The notes beneath the pieces were generated by a model that saw nothing but the letters and a program-made list of their open reading frames with translations, searched no databases and had not been told where the DNA came from. The position numbers and the translations under genes are program-made. This document shows, piece after piece, positions 50,862 through 61,950 of a stretch of DNA of 64,000 bases (position 1 is its first letter; each line of letters begins with the position of its first letter). Source of the stretch: Toxonevra muliebris (Eukaryota > Arthropoda > Insecta > Diptera > Pallopteridae); the NCBI GenBank assembly GCA_963691655.1, contig OY829328.1:71118400-71182399 (forward strand), written 5' to 3'.

Positions 50862-51213
50862 CAGTTGAATTCCGATTATTCGGATACCGATTATTGGGGC
50901 ATCCGATTATCCGGACTCATAACCCTCTACTGCATAAACGATGCCTTAAGGCACATTTTCTTATTTCACAAAATTTTGAATTTGTAACGTCATTTTCAAA
51001 GTAAAATTTGACAAGTTATTTCCAGCCAAAAATCTAAATTATTAAATGGTTGTTACCTAGCATACATCTTTGTTTATCGTATTTTTTTATAAAGTATGTT
51101 ATTGTCCAAATGGCGTGTTCTTCTTTGATTTGACTATGAAATCGATTATCCGGATTTTCGAATATACGAAATGCTCCTAGTTTTGATTGGACCGGATAAT
51201 AGGGATTCTTCTG
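50862..51213. mobile_element. pogo/Tigger-like MITE
   Basis: It begins CAGTTGAATTCCGATTATTC and ends with the inverse of CAGAAGAATCCCTATTATCC, flanked by TA on both sides (50860-50861 and 51214-51215). Subterminal CCGGATAATCG words are inverted too. This is typical of non-autonomous pogo/Tigger elements (TA target, CAG ends) and has no transposase. Confidence 0.65.
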
Positions 51214-51214
51214 T

Positions 51215-52090
51215 ATACAAGAATTCATAGCGTAATCCAATCAAGTGTTGGACCAAATTGAAATCAAATCAATGCTATTTTATAATTACGAATTTTTATG
51301 TTACAAATGTTTTTGAATCTGTTAACGCCCGCATTCATTTCATTATTTCATATATTACGATTTATTCTGTAATAGCAGTGAAAGTATCTTAAATCTAAAT
51401 GGTTATTATTCTATTATTTACTTGAATCTATACTTTTTAGAAACATGTTAAAACTATTTTATTCATTGTTTACTTATTCAAATATTTTATTGTAATAAAT
51501 AATCCATTGACTTATATGCTTCAGCTTTATTAAAGTAAAATCGTGTAAGCTATATATATAATATATATGTATGTATAAGTACATATGTCATATTAATCAT
51601 AAATATTCTCACTATAGAGATAATGAAACACAAATAATATGCTCTTAAATAATGAATATAAAATATTTTTATTTAAATGCTTATTATTTTTTGTTTTTAT
51701 ATTTTTTTTTAATTTTTAAATCGTTTTTTTTAAGTAAATGCACTTATTTATTTTTAAACAAACAAATTAAAAAGCTTTATTTGAGAATTCATTAATTACT
51801 TACTATGTTTATAGAAATAAGTTTCAAATTGTGCCACCAAGTGGTAAATATATGATTTTTTTCTGTTAACTATAGAATCTTAAACTTAGTTTTTTATCAT
51901 TTGTTGTAATTTTATTTGACATCAAAAAACACTTAAAAATATTATTTTAAACTATCTATGAATGTATGTATAATAAATGTGCTTTTCTTTTCTAAAGTAT
52001 AAACGATTTCATTATTGTTTTTTATTGAAGAAAAAACTAATTTTGATATCAGTTCAGAATTGCGTCCACTTTTTTCCTCTCTGTACGATA
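51215..52090. other. AT-rich spacer
   Basis: Nothing recognised apart from short (TA)n near 51553 and T-rich runs. Confidence 0.35.
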
Positions 52091-52122
52091 ACACTGTGAA
52101 ACATTTGGAGAAGTAAAATCTT

Positions 52123-53470
52123 GCACCAGAGCAACTCCAAAAAAAAAAAAATAAAGGGAACACAGAAGGGTATAGTGGTCATTATTTTGCGAAATGACCT
52201 TGAGAAAATAGTAAATTAACATATGCAGATATTTTTTATTAGGCACAGGAAAAATAGGTTTTCGGGGGTTTTTTGGATCGAGAAATCCATTTTTAATATT
52301 TATTATTTGATACAACTAGCGCTAGGTGGCGCCACTGATTTTTTTTAATTTGAAGAAAATGGTTTAAGGCAATTCCAGTTGAAGCTTTTATCAAACATAG
52401 TAAGAAAATAGAAAAAAAAAACAATTAATTGAATCTTAATTTTTTAATTGCTGATACATATACATAGTATGTCAGTCGTTCAGTAACTACAATTTAAGTA
52501 TTTTTAAACTTAACCCTTCGGAGGGCACGCTCTGACAATTTACATGAGAGGGCGCGCCGCGGCAATTTAACCGCAAGGTAAATTTCATAGTATCGACTGC
52601 AATTTTTCTTATTTATAGCAAAAAAAATCATTAAAATAAAACAATTGATTGATTTCTAGTGATATTTTCATCAAGTTACCCTTGAATTTTTTTGTTACCC
52701 GAGATGGCGCGCCGCGGCAAATTAGCCGCTAAAGCGAGATACCAATTTTCAAACACAAGTCGGTGGCAATAAGGAATAACAGCTAAACTCAAAAGTCGAA
52801 TGAAAACCTGCTGCGTATTTTTTATTATAAATCCCAAAATGTTGAAAGTTTCTGAAAATTTTTTGCAATTTAGCAGTTTCTATAATTTTTATTAATTAAA
52901 ATTCAATAAATATTTAATAACTTTCAATATTTTGGGTTTTATAATGAAAAATACGCAACAGGTTTTTAGTCGACTTTTAAGTTTAGCTGTTATTCCTTAT
53001 TGCCTCAGAAATAGCAGCTACACCAACTCCAACGGCTAACGGTAAACCACGCTAACGGCTAAAACTGGACGTAGAAGAAAGGGGGAATGAAGAGGAGATA
53101 GATTGCCCGATACTGGTGACGATTCTGAGCCTGAAAGTGATGTGAACCAACTGCGACCATCAACAAAAGACGCCCATACCTTACTTTATACCTTATTTGG
53201 ACACAAAAAATTGAAAAAAAAAAGAAATTTGTCCCCTAACGGTAGGCATAACAAAAAATAAATATCAAAAATTTATTTCTCGATCCAAAAAACCCCCGGA
53301 TACCTAGTTTGCACCTCATTTTCTGTACCTCATAAAAAATATCTGCACATGTTAAATAACCATCTTCTTTAAGTCATATCTCAAAAATATGACCACTTAC
53401 AATCAAACTGAATACCATTCTGCATTCAGGGGCACGTCCTCTTTCAGTTTTTTGGAAGTTACTCTGGTGC
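52123..53470. mobile_element. large nested inverted-repeat element
   Basis: Outer arms at about 52123-52286 and 53275-53470 are inverted copies (for example GCACCAGAG at 52123 and CTCTGGTGC at 53462). They share a near-identical stretch, CGGGGGTTTTTTGGATCGAG, at 52262. Inside lies a second pair, 52765-52850 against 52919-53004, 86 bp arms about 90% identical with a 68 bp loop. Between them are two copies of a GGCGCGCCGCGGCAA motif (52551 and 52705) and, near 53080-53220, an acidic coding scrap (GDDSEPESDVNQLRPSTKDA). It abuts the 3' end of the hAT-derived gene at 53527. Confidence 0.6.
52510..52760. mobile_element. possible piggyBac-like terminus
   Basis: TTAA at 52510-52513 is directly followed by CCCTTCGGAGGGC. 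A subterminal GGCGCGCCGCGGCAA repeat is present twice. TTAA target plus CCC ends suit piggyBac elements, but the other end was not found. Confidence 0.3.
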
Positions 53471-53526
53471 CAAAAAAAACTGTTCCACTGTGAAATTTAA
53501 TATGAAACAAATACAATTCTATAAAT

Positions 53527-55535
53527 TTATCTTTCCAATTCAAAGGAAATATCATTTTTATTAATGTTTGAATGTAAAAACATAATCTGATTAATTGAAT
53601 TTGACTCTATTCCAATTAAAAATTTATTTTCTGCAATTAAACGTCTAGCTGATGAAAAGAATCTCTCCGACGCCGCACTACTAGCAGGCGCTGCTAATAT
53701 TTGACAACTTAATTTATATAAAAGTGGGAATTCTCCCTGATGCAAGTACCACCATTGCAGCAGATCAAAATCATCATGAAAACCGACATTTGTATTTTGA
53801 TATATTAATAATTCACTACTAACTCTGTCTTCGAAATATGTACTCGAAATTTCGATGGGTTGCACGAAGTCATTAAAAAGGTCGGCGTTATTTGAAGAAA
53901 CTGTCGATATATTGTGAGCTTTAACCTCGTCAGATATTTCTCCCCGATAACTTATCATTATGCGTTTACATTCGTCTTTTACAAGCTTTTTGTCACTTTC
54001 AGAAAATGGTATTAATTTATTAGCTGGAGGGAATAGAAACAACGCCATTTTATGATACACCGTGATATTTGGTAAAACTTGTGTTTCCAAAAACGAGTTC
54101 AGTTTTTCTTTTAGATTTTTAATAATTTCTAAATCTCCTGTGTTGATAATACAAATCTTCTTTAACCGATGAATATGTACATATACTAAATGGATTGTAA
54201 CATTGTTATCAGCTTCCAGCTTTTTCGAGGTTTCTTCAAAGGATTGTAAAAATTTGACAAGCGCAGTTATGTAATTTAAATTGATATTCTTAATCCTTTG
54301 TGGCTCATTTTTATATTCCAAAATATTAATAAATTCATCCCAGTTTTGAGATATGGCATCAAATAAATAGTATATTGAATTCCATTGTTTAACAGAAGAA
54401 CATTTCAAAGTGTTTTCCAGTGTGGCATCAATGCCTTCTTCTAACAAATATTGCATTAGTTCAGTGCACATAGTATAAAGCTGAGCAATTCCAGGAACTT
54501 GTTTCATTGATTTTTCTACTGCATCATGTAGCAAGTAATTAATGCAATAAATATGATTGCATGATTGAACTGCCGCATCTCTGATTGTGTTTCTTTGTGT
54601 TACAATGGTAACTCTGTCATCAAGTTCGCAATTGAAATCGTTTAAAAGCTTGCGTATTTTAAATTCGATATTTTCAACTGAAATAAATATTAATCATAAC
54701 TCTATAGAGTTTATAAATAAGAATTTAACCAAATATATAAATACCTGTACATTTTTCACCTTCCATTGATTTAACACCAAGCAATTTATTTATTAATTGC
54801 CCATCTTGTATGTAATGTATCATCAGTGATACATATGTGGTGCGTAAATAATTGTCTGTCCATAGTGATGATGTTAACCCAAATCCAAGGTCTTTTATCA
54901 AATTTATTTCATCTTTTATTTGAGTAAAGTATAAGTCATATAATTGATCAATATTTTTTGAAATACTACTAGCATGAGGTAGTAATTTTTCCAAGTCAAC
55001 ATTCTCTCCATGTTTAGCACCTACACAAATAAGAAGCTCTGCAAATGATTTTAAACCAGAATCTTCTATTATTTCAAAAGATCGGCAATCCTCTATTAAC
55101 CATTTTGTGATTACTCGTATTATATTCTTTTTCACTTCTATAGAATCTACTTCAGTTTTTGCAGAATCGTTTTTTAGTTTGTGCACACACTTGTGCCTAA
55201 GTAAATTAGACGTTGCTCTAGAATGGAACTTGAATAAATTGGAACAACCTTTGCAATAAACAATCTCTTCAACTTCTTCTCCCCATGCATTTTCTATCAT
55301 TGCAAATACTTCCCATACTTTACTTTTACCGCCGACTTTATTAACTATTTTAAATTCGCCACTTAAAATCTTTGCTTTTATAGTTGTAGCACTTAATTGC
55401 CCGGTTTTTGAGTTGCTCAAGGTTAACAAATCGTGCGTTTCAGCTTTCAGCTGTTTGAAATATATATAAAGAAAAACACATTAATGTACAATAAGCTTTT
55501 AATTTTAGGAAAAATCTTACATCATCCACTTCCAT
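53527..55535 (-). CDS. hAT-transposase-derived gene, copy 1
   Basis: Three exons, 55535-55521 (MEVDD), 55450-54745 and 54677-53527, give ~623 residues with no stop. Exon 2 carries a BED-type zinc finger (CKGC..HKC) and exon 3 the hobo/Hermes-like core and C-terminal hAT dimerisation segment (PLLYKLSCQILAAPASSAAS with ER after). Spacing matches Hermes-type enzymes, but two of the three acidic catalytic positions are changed: LTSSLWTD has Ser where TxD is expected (residue 200), and IVTQRN has Gln for Asp268; the Glu in AASER remains. Homology to copies 2 and 3 stops abruptly at the last codons (..SFELER), next to the inverted-repeat element. It may be a domesticated DNA-binding protein or an inactive transposon copy still with an open frame. 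Confidence 0.8.
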
Positions 55536-55606
55536 TTTATCAAATAATAGTAATTCACAGTTCGATTAAACCAATTTTATGCGTCTTAATGCCAACAAAA
55601 CAGCTG

Positions 55607-55634
55607 TGAAATGAAAGAAATTCCTTTCATTTCA
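55607..55634. repeat. 11 bp hairpin in leader of hAT copy 1
   Basis: TGAAATGAAAG at 55607-55617 pairs with CTTTCATTTCA at 55624-55634 across six bases. It is absent from the matching leader of copy 2. Confidence 0.45.
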
Positions 55635-55748
55635 ACTGGTCAAGTTGTTCGATTATTTTTATACTACTCGAATTGTACTCGAGTGTGAATGACTCGAATG
55701 AAACAATGATTTGACTTACAGAAATGAATCATATTCAAAACCATAGTG

Positions 55749-55772
55749 TTTGTTGTCACTAGAAAGAGAAAA
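55749..55772 (-). promoter_or_regulatory. conserved 24 bp leader block of hAT copy 1
   Basis: This block is identical to 57501-57524 ahead of copy 2, in the same position relative to each gene (about 214 and 185 bases before the ATG). The leaders around it are much more diverged, so it may be a promoter element or part of the old transposon end. Confidence 0.4.
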
Positions 55773-55815
55773 TGATATGAATGTACGTACCTGCATGCAG
55801 TTGTTTCGTCGATAT

Positions 55816-55827
55816 GTACCAGGGCTG
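55816..55827 (-). repeat. putative hAT terminal motif CAGCCCTGGTAC, copy 1
   Basis: The 12 bp word CAGCCCTGGTAC occurs 292 bp ahead of the copy 1 start and again ahead of copy 2 (57174-57185), each in gene orientation. It has the look of a hAT terminal inverted repeat. However, a CATATGTGT word just outside is shared by both copies, and no partner was found at either 3' end. Confidence 0.4.
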
Positions 55828-56048
55828 AATAACACATATGAATGATCATGGCGAAATTATAACAAGTGATACCAGCATCAACTCAAGAAAATCTTTACTA
55901 TCAAAATCTTTGGTTTTTTGTTGTTCTCCATACATTTGTTCTTGTGTTTTTGACAATTACAATTTTGTGCAACAACAAAGTAGCGTGTTGTTATTGTTTT
56001 GTTGTACATGTTGTAATGCTGCTACCACCATGTTAGATCCGCCTTGTG

Positions 56049-57163
56049 CATGAGTATGTGTTATGCAAAAGAGAGAAAAACGACGTAAACGAAGTATACT
56101 AACCAGAATTCTCCCATCTTTAACTAAAAAAAATTTTGAAATTCATTTGATTTTTATGCCAAATAGATGTCAAAAAATATTTCTTGCAAAATATTTAGCG
56201 CATGTTGCATTGCAATACAAATTGGAAAAAAGTAACTCTAGCTTTGATATATATTTTCTCCAACTCTTTTTTTTTCGACATCTTTTTTGCCAATCCATAC
56301 TAGGTACTTTACAGCAGCATGCTAACACTGTTGCCAACAGATGTGAGCCTGTGAGTACCACCATTGCCATTTCATGGAAAGACTTACATCCGAACGCTTA
56401 CAAATTATTGAATTTTATTATAAAAATTCGTGCTCTGTAAGAAATGTGAAGACAGGCGTTCATGCTTGCGCCAATGTAAACAGCCACATACAGATCGTTC
56501 AAGCACAGAACTCGGACAACCTGCCACAGCTCGAATTTTTGGTGAGTTGTTTTTAGGAAAACTTGAGAAAAATTCCTTTTTTTTACCGAAAAATTGTGTT
56601 CAGCGACGAAACTCAGTTCTGGTTGAATAGGTATGTTAATAAACAAAATAGCCATATTTGGTCTGATGAGCAACCAAAGGCAAAACAAGAGCTGTCAATA
56701 CATCCAGAAAAAAGGACAAATTGGTCTGGCTTATAGGCCCGCGAAATCATCGGTCCATATTTCATTAAATATGACATTGGCCACAATGTTACCGTCAATG
56801 GCGCCCGCTATCGTTCGATGATTTCGAGTTTTTTTTTGCCCATACTGCACGGGCTGAATCTCGTCGATATGTGACGGTGCTATATGTCACATAGCACGTA
56901 AAAAATGGACCTGTAGAGAGATGAGTTCGGTGATCAATTTATCTCACGCTTTGGACCAGTGAGTTGGCCACCTAGATCGTGCCATTAGGCGCCTTTAGTC
57001 AATTTTTTTGCGTGATACCGGGAGCTATGCTCGAAAAAACGCTTAGCAAATCGCCCTTTATAGCAACTTGTGTTGCTGCTGTTTGTTTTAGTCAATTTTA
57101 ATCAATTTTAATCAGAAAACTGTAAACTTGGAAAGCGACCTTTTGCATATCACATACTCATAT
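56049..57163 (+). mobile_element. Tc1/mariner-superfamily element, decayed
   Basis: ATGAGTATGTGTTATGCAAA at 56049 is inverted near 57140-57162 with one mismatch, suggesting terminal repeats. Inside, the plus strand encodes a worn transposase. MERLTSERLQIIEFYYKNSC at 56374 is the N-terminal start; near 56590-56760 come TKLSSG, HIWSDEQPKA and LHPEK-like blocks, then IGPYFIKYDIGHNVTVNGAR. FGDQFISRFGPVSWPPRSC is near 56925. An internal deletion and many shifts make it inactive. It lies between the divergent hAT copies 1 and 2. Confidence 0.65.
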
Positions 57164-57173
57164 GTGTGGTTTT

Positions 57174-57185
57174 CAGCCCTGGTAC
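57174..57185 (+). repeat. putative hAT terminal motif CAGCCCTGGTAC, copy 2
   Basis: Same 12 bp word as at 55816-55827, in the orientation of copy 2. The sequence following it aligns with that of copy 1 once the MITE at 57196-57467 is taken out. Confidence 0.4.
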
Positions 57186-57195
57186 GAATAAATAA

Positions 57196-57467
57196 CAGTG
57201 TGGCCAACTCAGCGATTTTCCCGCTGGTTTTAGTGTTTTTTGAAAATTAAAACGCGGAAAAAAGTGATTAAGCGCTCTGCGCCTTTAAAATATCTTTGAA
57301 AAATCAAAGAAATTTTCAATGACTAGAAATGTCAAATGTGTGCCTGTATTAGTGAAAAAGTTTAAATGTACTTTTATAAGGAAAACAATTTAACGCTTTT
57401 TTTTAATAAAATATTCGCTTTATTCTTCATTTTAGCGGTTTTTGAAAAACAAAAGTTGGCCACACTG
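57196..57467. mobile_element. hAT-type MITE, 272 bp
   Basis: The ends are CAGTGTGGCCAACT and its inverse AGTTGGCCACACTG. The 8 bp flanks ATAAATAA (57188-57195) and ATAAACAA (57468-57475) differ at one base and fit a hAT target-site duplication. There is no coding content. It is inserted in the leader of hAT-derived copy 2, about 240 bp ahead of the ATG, and is absent from the matching place in copy 1. Confidence 0.8.
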
Positions 57468-57500
57468 ATAAACAAATCATTTGCATGAATACATATACTA

Positions 57501-57524
57501 TTTTCTCTTTCTAGTGACAACAAA
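57501..57524 (+). promoter_or_regulatory. conserved 24 bp leader block of hAT copy 2
   Basis: Identical over 24 bases to 55749-55772 on the opposite strand; see that entry. Confidence 0.4.
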
Positions 57525-57708
57525 TATTATTGCTGTACATATGATACATTTCTTTAACTCAAACAATTGCTGTTTCACTCGAGTCCACTCGATACTCTGA
57601 TTGATTCGCATCACTCTATTGAATGTTTTCATTTTACAGCTGTTTTTGGTAGCATTAAGTTGTTAAATATTCTTTTAAGTAAGCTGCTAATTGTAATAAT
57701 TTGATAAA

Positions 57709-59724
57709 ATGGAAGCAGATGATGTAAGTGTATTCTCAAATGTTTAGCGTATTGTACATTAATGTGTATTTTCATTAATATTTCAAATAGACTTCTTCAA
57801 GCGAATCTTTAGCCTCGGACTACTCAAACGCCAACGCCAGGAAATTAAGTGCTGAAGAAATAAAAGCAAAAATATCAAGTGGCGAATATAAAGTAATTAA
57901 TAAAGTTGGCGGCAAAAGTAAAGTATGGGAAATATTTGGAAAAGTGCTAAATGAAAAGGGAGAAGTAATTGATCATTTAGTTTACTGCAGAAGTTGTTCG
58001 AGTGTGTATAATAGTAAATCTACGTCTAATTTAGTTAGACACAAGTGCTATGCACTTTCAAAAAATAAGAATAAAATACAATTATCTGAAGTGGACTCGG
58101 AAGAAGTGAGGAAAAGTGGATTACGGGTAGTTACAAATTGGATTATTGATAACAGCCGTTCGTTTGAAATAATGGAAGATTCTGGTTTAAAAGCTTTCGC
58201 AGAGTTTCTCGTTTCTGTAGGTGCTAGATATGGAGAAAATGTAGACGTAGAAAAATTGCTCCCTCATACTAATACAATCTCGAAGAATATTGAAAAATTA
58301 TATGATTTCTATTTTACTAAAATAAAAGATGAAATAAATTTAATAAAAGATGTAGGTTTTGGCCTTACATCAGCACTGTGGACAGACAATTATTTACAAA
58401 CTACATATATATCGCTCACCATACACTATATACAAGATGGACTATTTATAAACAAACTGCTTGGAATAAAATCAATGGAAGGTGAAAAATGCACAGGTAA
58501 TTCTCTACAAAAAATGTAATTGTTTATAAATTTTACTAATAATAAATAGTTATTTCAGCTGAAAATATCGAATTGAAAGTACGCAAATTATTAAACGATT
58601 TCAATTGCGAGCTTGATGACAAAGCTACCATTGTAACAGATAGAGACGCCATTGTGGTTTCGGAGTTTCTTCCATGCAATCATATTTATTGCATTAATCA
58701 ATTACTACATGACGCTCTAGAAAAATCAGCAAAAGAAGTTCCTGAAATTGCTGATCTTTATAGTATGTGCACGGAACTGGTGCAATATTTGTTAGAAGAA
58801 GGTATTAATTGCACATTAGAAACCACTTTAAAAAACTTATCTTTTAAACGTTGGAATACAACATACTACTTCTTTGATGCCATATCGAAAAATTGGAATG
58901 AAATATCTAATATTTTGAAAGACAACAGAAAGCTACAAAAGTTAAAGAAAATAAATTTAAACTGTATAACTGCACTTGTTAAGCTGTTACAATCTTTTGA
59001 AGAAACTTCGAAAAAGCTGGAAGCTAAGAACAATGCAACACTTCATTTGGTATACATACACATTCATCGTTTAAAAAAGATTTGTACTTTTGAGAACGGG
59101 GACTTAGAAATTGTGAAACATTTAAAAGAAAAGCTAAATTTGATTTTAGAAACACACGTTTTGGAATATATCACTGTGTATCATAAAATCGCACTATTTC
59201 TGTTCCCTCCAGCTAACAAATTAATACCATTTTCTGAAAGTGACACAACACTTGTTAAAGACGAATGTAAACGTATAATGACAAGTTATCTGGGAGATGT
59301 ATCTGACGAATTTAAAGTTCACAATATGTCCACAGTTTCTTCAAATAACGCCGACCTTTTTAATGACTTTGTGCAACCCATCGAAATTTCGAGTACGTAT
59401 TCCGAAGACAGAGTTAGTAGTGAATTATTAATATATCAAAGTACAAATGTCGTTTTTCATGATGACTTTGATCTGCTGCAATGGTGGCACTTGCATCACG
59501 GAGATTTTCCGCTTTTATACAAATTGAGCTGTCAAATATTAGCAACGCCGGCTAGTAGTGCGGCATCTGAAAGAACTATTTCCGCAGCCAGAAATTTAAT
59601 TGCAGAAAAAAAATTTTTAATTGGTATGGATTCAAAATCAATTAACCAAATTATGTTCTTACATTCAAACATCAGCAAATATGATATTTCTATGGAATTG
59701 GAAAAAGAAGTTTTAATGAATTAA
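57709..59724 (+). CDS. hAT-transposase-derived gene, copy 2
   Basis: Three exons, 57709-57723 (MEADD), 57791-58496 and 58559-59724, give 628 residues. The BED-type finger uses Cys71, Cys74, His89 and Cys91. The hobo/Hermes-like core has IVTDRD (Asp268), FKRW (Trp339) and the terminal dimerisation segment with ASER (Glu578). The first catalytic Asp, expected in a TxDxWT motif, is Ala200 (LTSALWTD). The 68-residue gap from 200 to 268 equals that between the first two catalytic residues known for Hermes, which supports the alignment. The start is fixed by the shared TTGATAAAATGG context in copy 1. AATAAA follows at 59745. Intact frame with a missing catalytic residue suggests a host function or a copy mobilised only in trans. 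Confidence 0.82.
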
Positions 59725-59744
59725 TTTATTTTATAGTATAAAGA

Positions 59745-59750
59745 AATAAA
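59745..59750 (+). terminator. poly(A) signal of hAT copy 2
   Basis: AATAAA 20 bases beyond the stop codon, with another at 59769-59774. Confidence 0.45.
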
Positions 59751-59815
59751 CGAAGAAGAATATGTATAAATAAACAAAAAAAAAATTGTAATATTTAAAA
59801 TTTAATAGAAGGGGA

Positions 59816-60603
59816 CAGTGGGGGAAGTTGGCACATCACTTTTGTCTCGGCTATAAAATTTTGTACAGTGTTGGAATTGAAAATAAAAAATATGGCTTAT
59901 TGTAGGTCATTCTATAAGGCAACTTCTTGCCGAAAATAAGTTATCAGTTTCTGAATAAGAAATCATTTTTATAGCTCATTTTCGAAAAAGTTGAAAAATT
60001 CCAACTTTCCGAGGTTGCGGTAAGTTGGCAATAATTTTGAAAGTTTTATAAAAATGATTAGTAATTCAATAAATTAAATAAAAGTTATGTTTTTAGATAG
60101 TTCAATCATGATTTTATTGCTAAGCCTAAAAATTTGACACAAAAGAAGTGCAAATATGAAAAAAAGTTTGAAAAGAGCATTTAATGCACCTTTAACATAT
60201 ATTAGTGACAGTTTCCAAACATAGATTCGGCTATAGATCATAAAATCTGAAAATTCCATATGCAATATTTTCTAAAATGATGTCACAAATTTTGTTTCAT
60301 ACTCACCCCAAAACTGATTGCACCTTTGAAAACTAGAAAAAAAAACTAATTTGAATCTAAATACCTATTTTGGGGAAATGTTGAAAAATAGTCACTTCAA
60401 AAAACTTTTGAAAATTTTTGAAAAAGTACTTTTATTTAATTTTTAAAACACGTTTTTAAGAGCAGCTGTAAGAAATGCGTGTGATTCCATCGAACTCTCA
60501 GAGAAATTAAAGGCATCAACAACGATAACTTTGAAACTTATCTGATTTGATTCACCGCTATAATATCCCAGTGAAAAAGCTAAATGCCAACTTACCCCGT
60601 GTG
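59816..60603. mobile_element. MITE-like element with AAGTTGGCA ends
   Basis: CAGTGGGGGAAGTTGGCA at 59816-59833 and the inverse CACACGGGGTAAGTTGGCA at 60603-60585 form imperfect terminal repeats 788 bp apart. A third GGTAAGTTGGCA lies inside near 60019. There is no coding capacity and no clear target duplication. Confidence 0.5.
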
Positions 60604-60879
60604 GCAACGTTTTACCTATAATTATGATAGGATACTGGAATCGATTTTTTGTACGTTGATCGATTCTTCCAACATAGGGCAGACAGTTTTTTCAGCTGAA
60701 AAATCAGTACCTTAAAATAAAATTGATTTGAAAAATCACTACATTTTTCTTTCTTTATTATTTTATAAGTTGATTATCAATCCTTTTTCCAGTATTTAAT
60801 GCTTTCATTAAAAATTTTTAATTAATCGCTTTTTAGTGTCTGTCTGTTCGATTCAAATTTTGCAAATGAGTAAGGACTT

Positions 60880-61500
60880 AGGTGAATTATTCATACATCA
60901 ATGGACGCTTTCTGGTACACTGAGCTCTCAATACTTTTTCACCAAAGACAAATGTTCGGCTCTCCGCCAATCCAATGAAAACTAAAGCAATCCCTTTCAA
61001 CTTCCCTATTTTTCTTGGTAAATTACTCTTTGCCATTGTTCATACGAATTAGAGTAGCTCACGCTCTGCTTATGTCTACTATACCATACGGTCTACGCAG
61101 GTGCCTCCCTGAGAAATATTAGGACTATTAAATTAATATTTAATAGAGTATTTGTCTGCAATTTAAGGTACAGAGACCATGATAGTCCTTTCGAATCTAA
61201 ATTCCCAAGAATTGGATTTAAAGACTATATTCAGTATAGATTAACAATACTTTTACATAAGGTTGTTTTAACTCGAGAGCCACCTTATCTCTTAGACCTT
61301 TTTTAGTTTTCTCGCTCTTGTAGGCGATCTAACATAATCTTCCCACAGATCAACAATTTCACATTCGAACGGTCTTTTTGTGTGAGAGTGGCACTGTCAT
61401 GGAATGCACTCTCTCAACATCTCAAATCGTTTTCTGAAGCCAATATGAAATTCAAGAACCGCTTAGTGGAACACTTTCGTTTCATAAACTGCTAGTACTC
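60880..61500 (+). mobile_element. CR1-like non-LTR retrotransposon relic
   Basis: The plus strand reads RVAHALLMSTIPYGL (thumb region). Next comes FNRVFVCNLRYRDHDSPFES, later REPPYLLDLF and SFCVRVALSWNALSQHLKSF, the usual end of CR1/L2-like polymerases. It is broken by shifts. Confidence 0.55.
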
Positions 61501-61509
61501 TTTTTCACT

Positions 61510-61950
61510 TCATTGTTACGCTTACTCTGGTTGGTATTATTAAATAATACATCTACTTAATACGACCATAGTTACCATTTAGTTACAGGGGAATGTAATT
61601 TCAGGTTTTTTTTTCTTTCAGTCTAAATTTTGATACATTTTTAGTATATATTTACATATACGCAAATATTTTGCATTTTAATTCTAACCTTTATCCAATT
61701 TATAATTATACTTTGTAATCATATATGGCCTCTAAAGGTTCCATTATAAATTCATCTAATAAAATAAAAATAAAATAATTTTTACATTTGTTCATATCAA
61801 TATTTTTTATTTATATTTTTTTAATTATTTAACCAATTTATTATTATTAGTAATAATCAATTTCAAAAATTAATTTCTGCAACTTCTTTAATTGCATACA
61901 TGTTTGTGTTTTCGAATATAATATATATCGCTTATTTCTTGAAAAACAAA
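61510..61950. other. AT-rich spacer with hAT copy 3 poly(A) signals
   Basis: No gene. On the minus strand AATAAA occurs at 61837-61842 and 61806-61811, 110-145 bases beyond the stop of copy 3. Confidence 0.35.

Noticed and set aside
55838..56440. Plus-strand frames between hAT copies 1 and 2
   Set aside because: No motif; they lie upstream of and within the decayed Tc1/mariner element.
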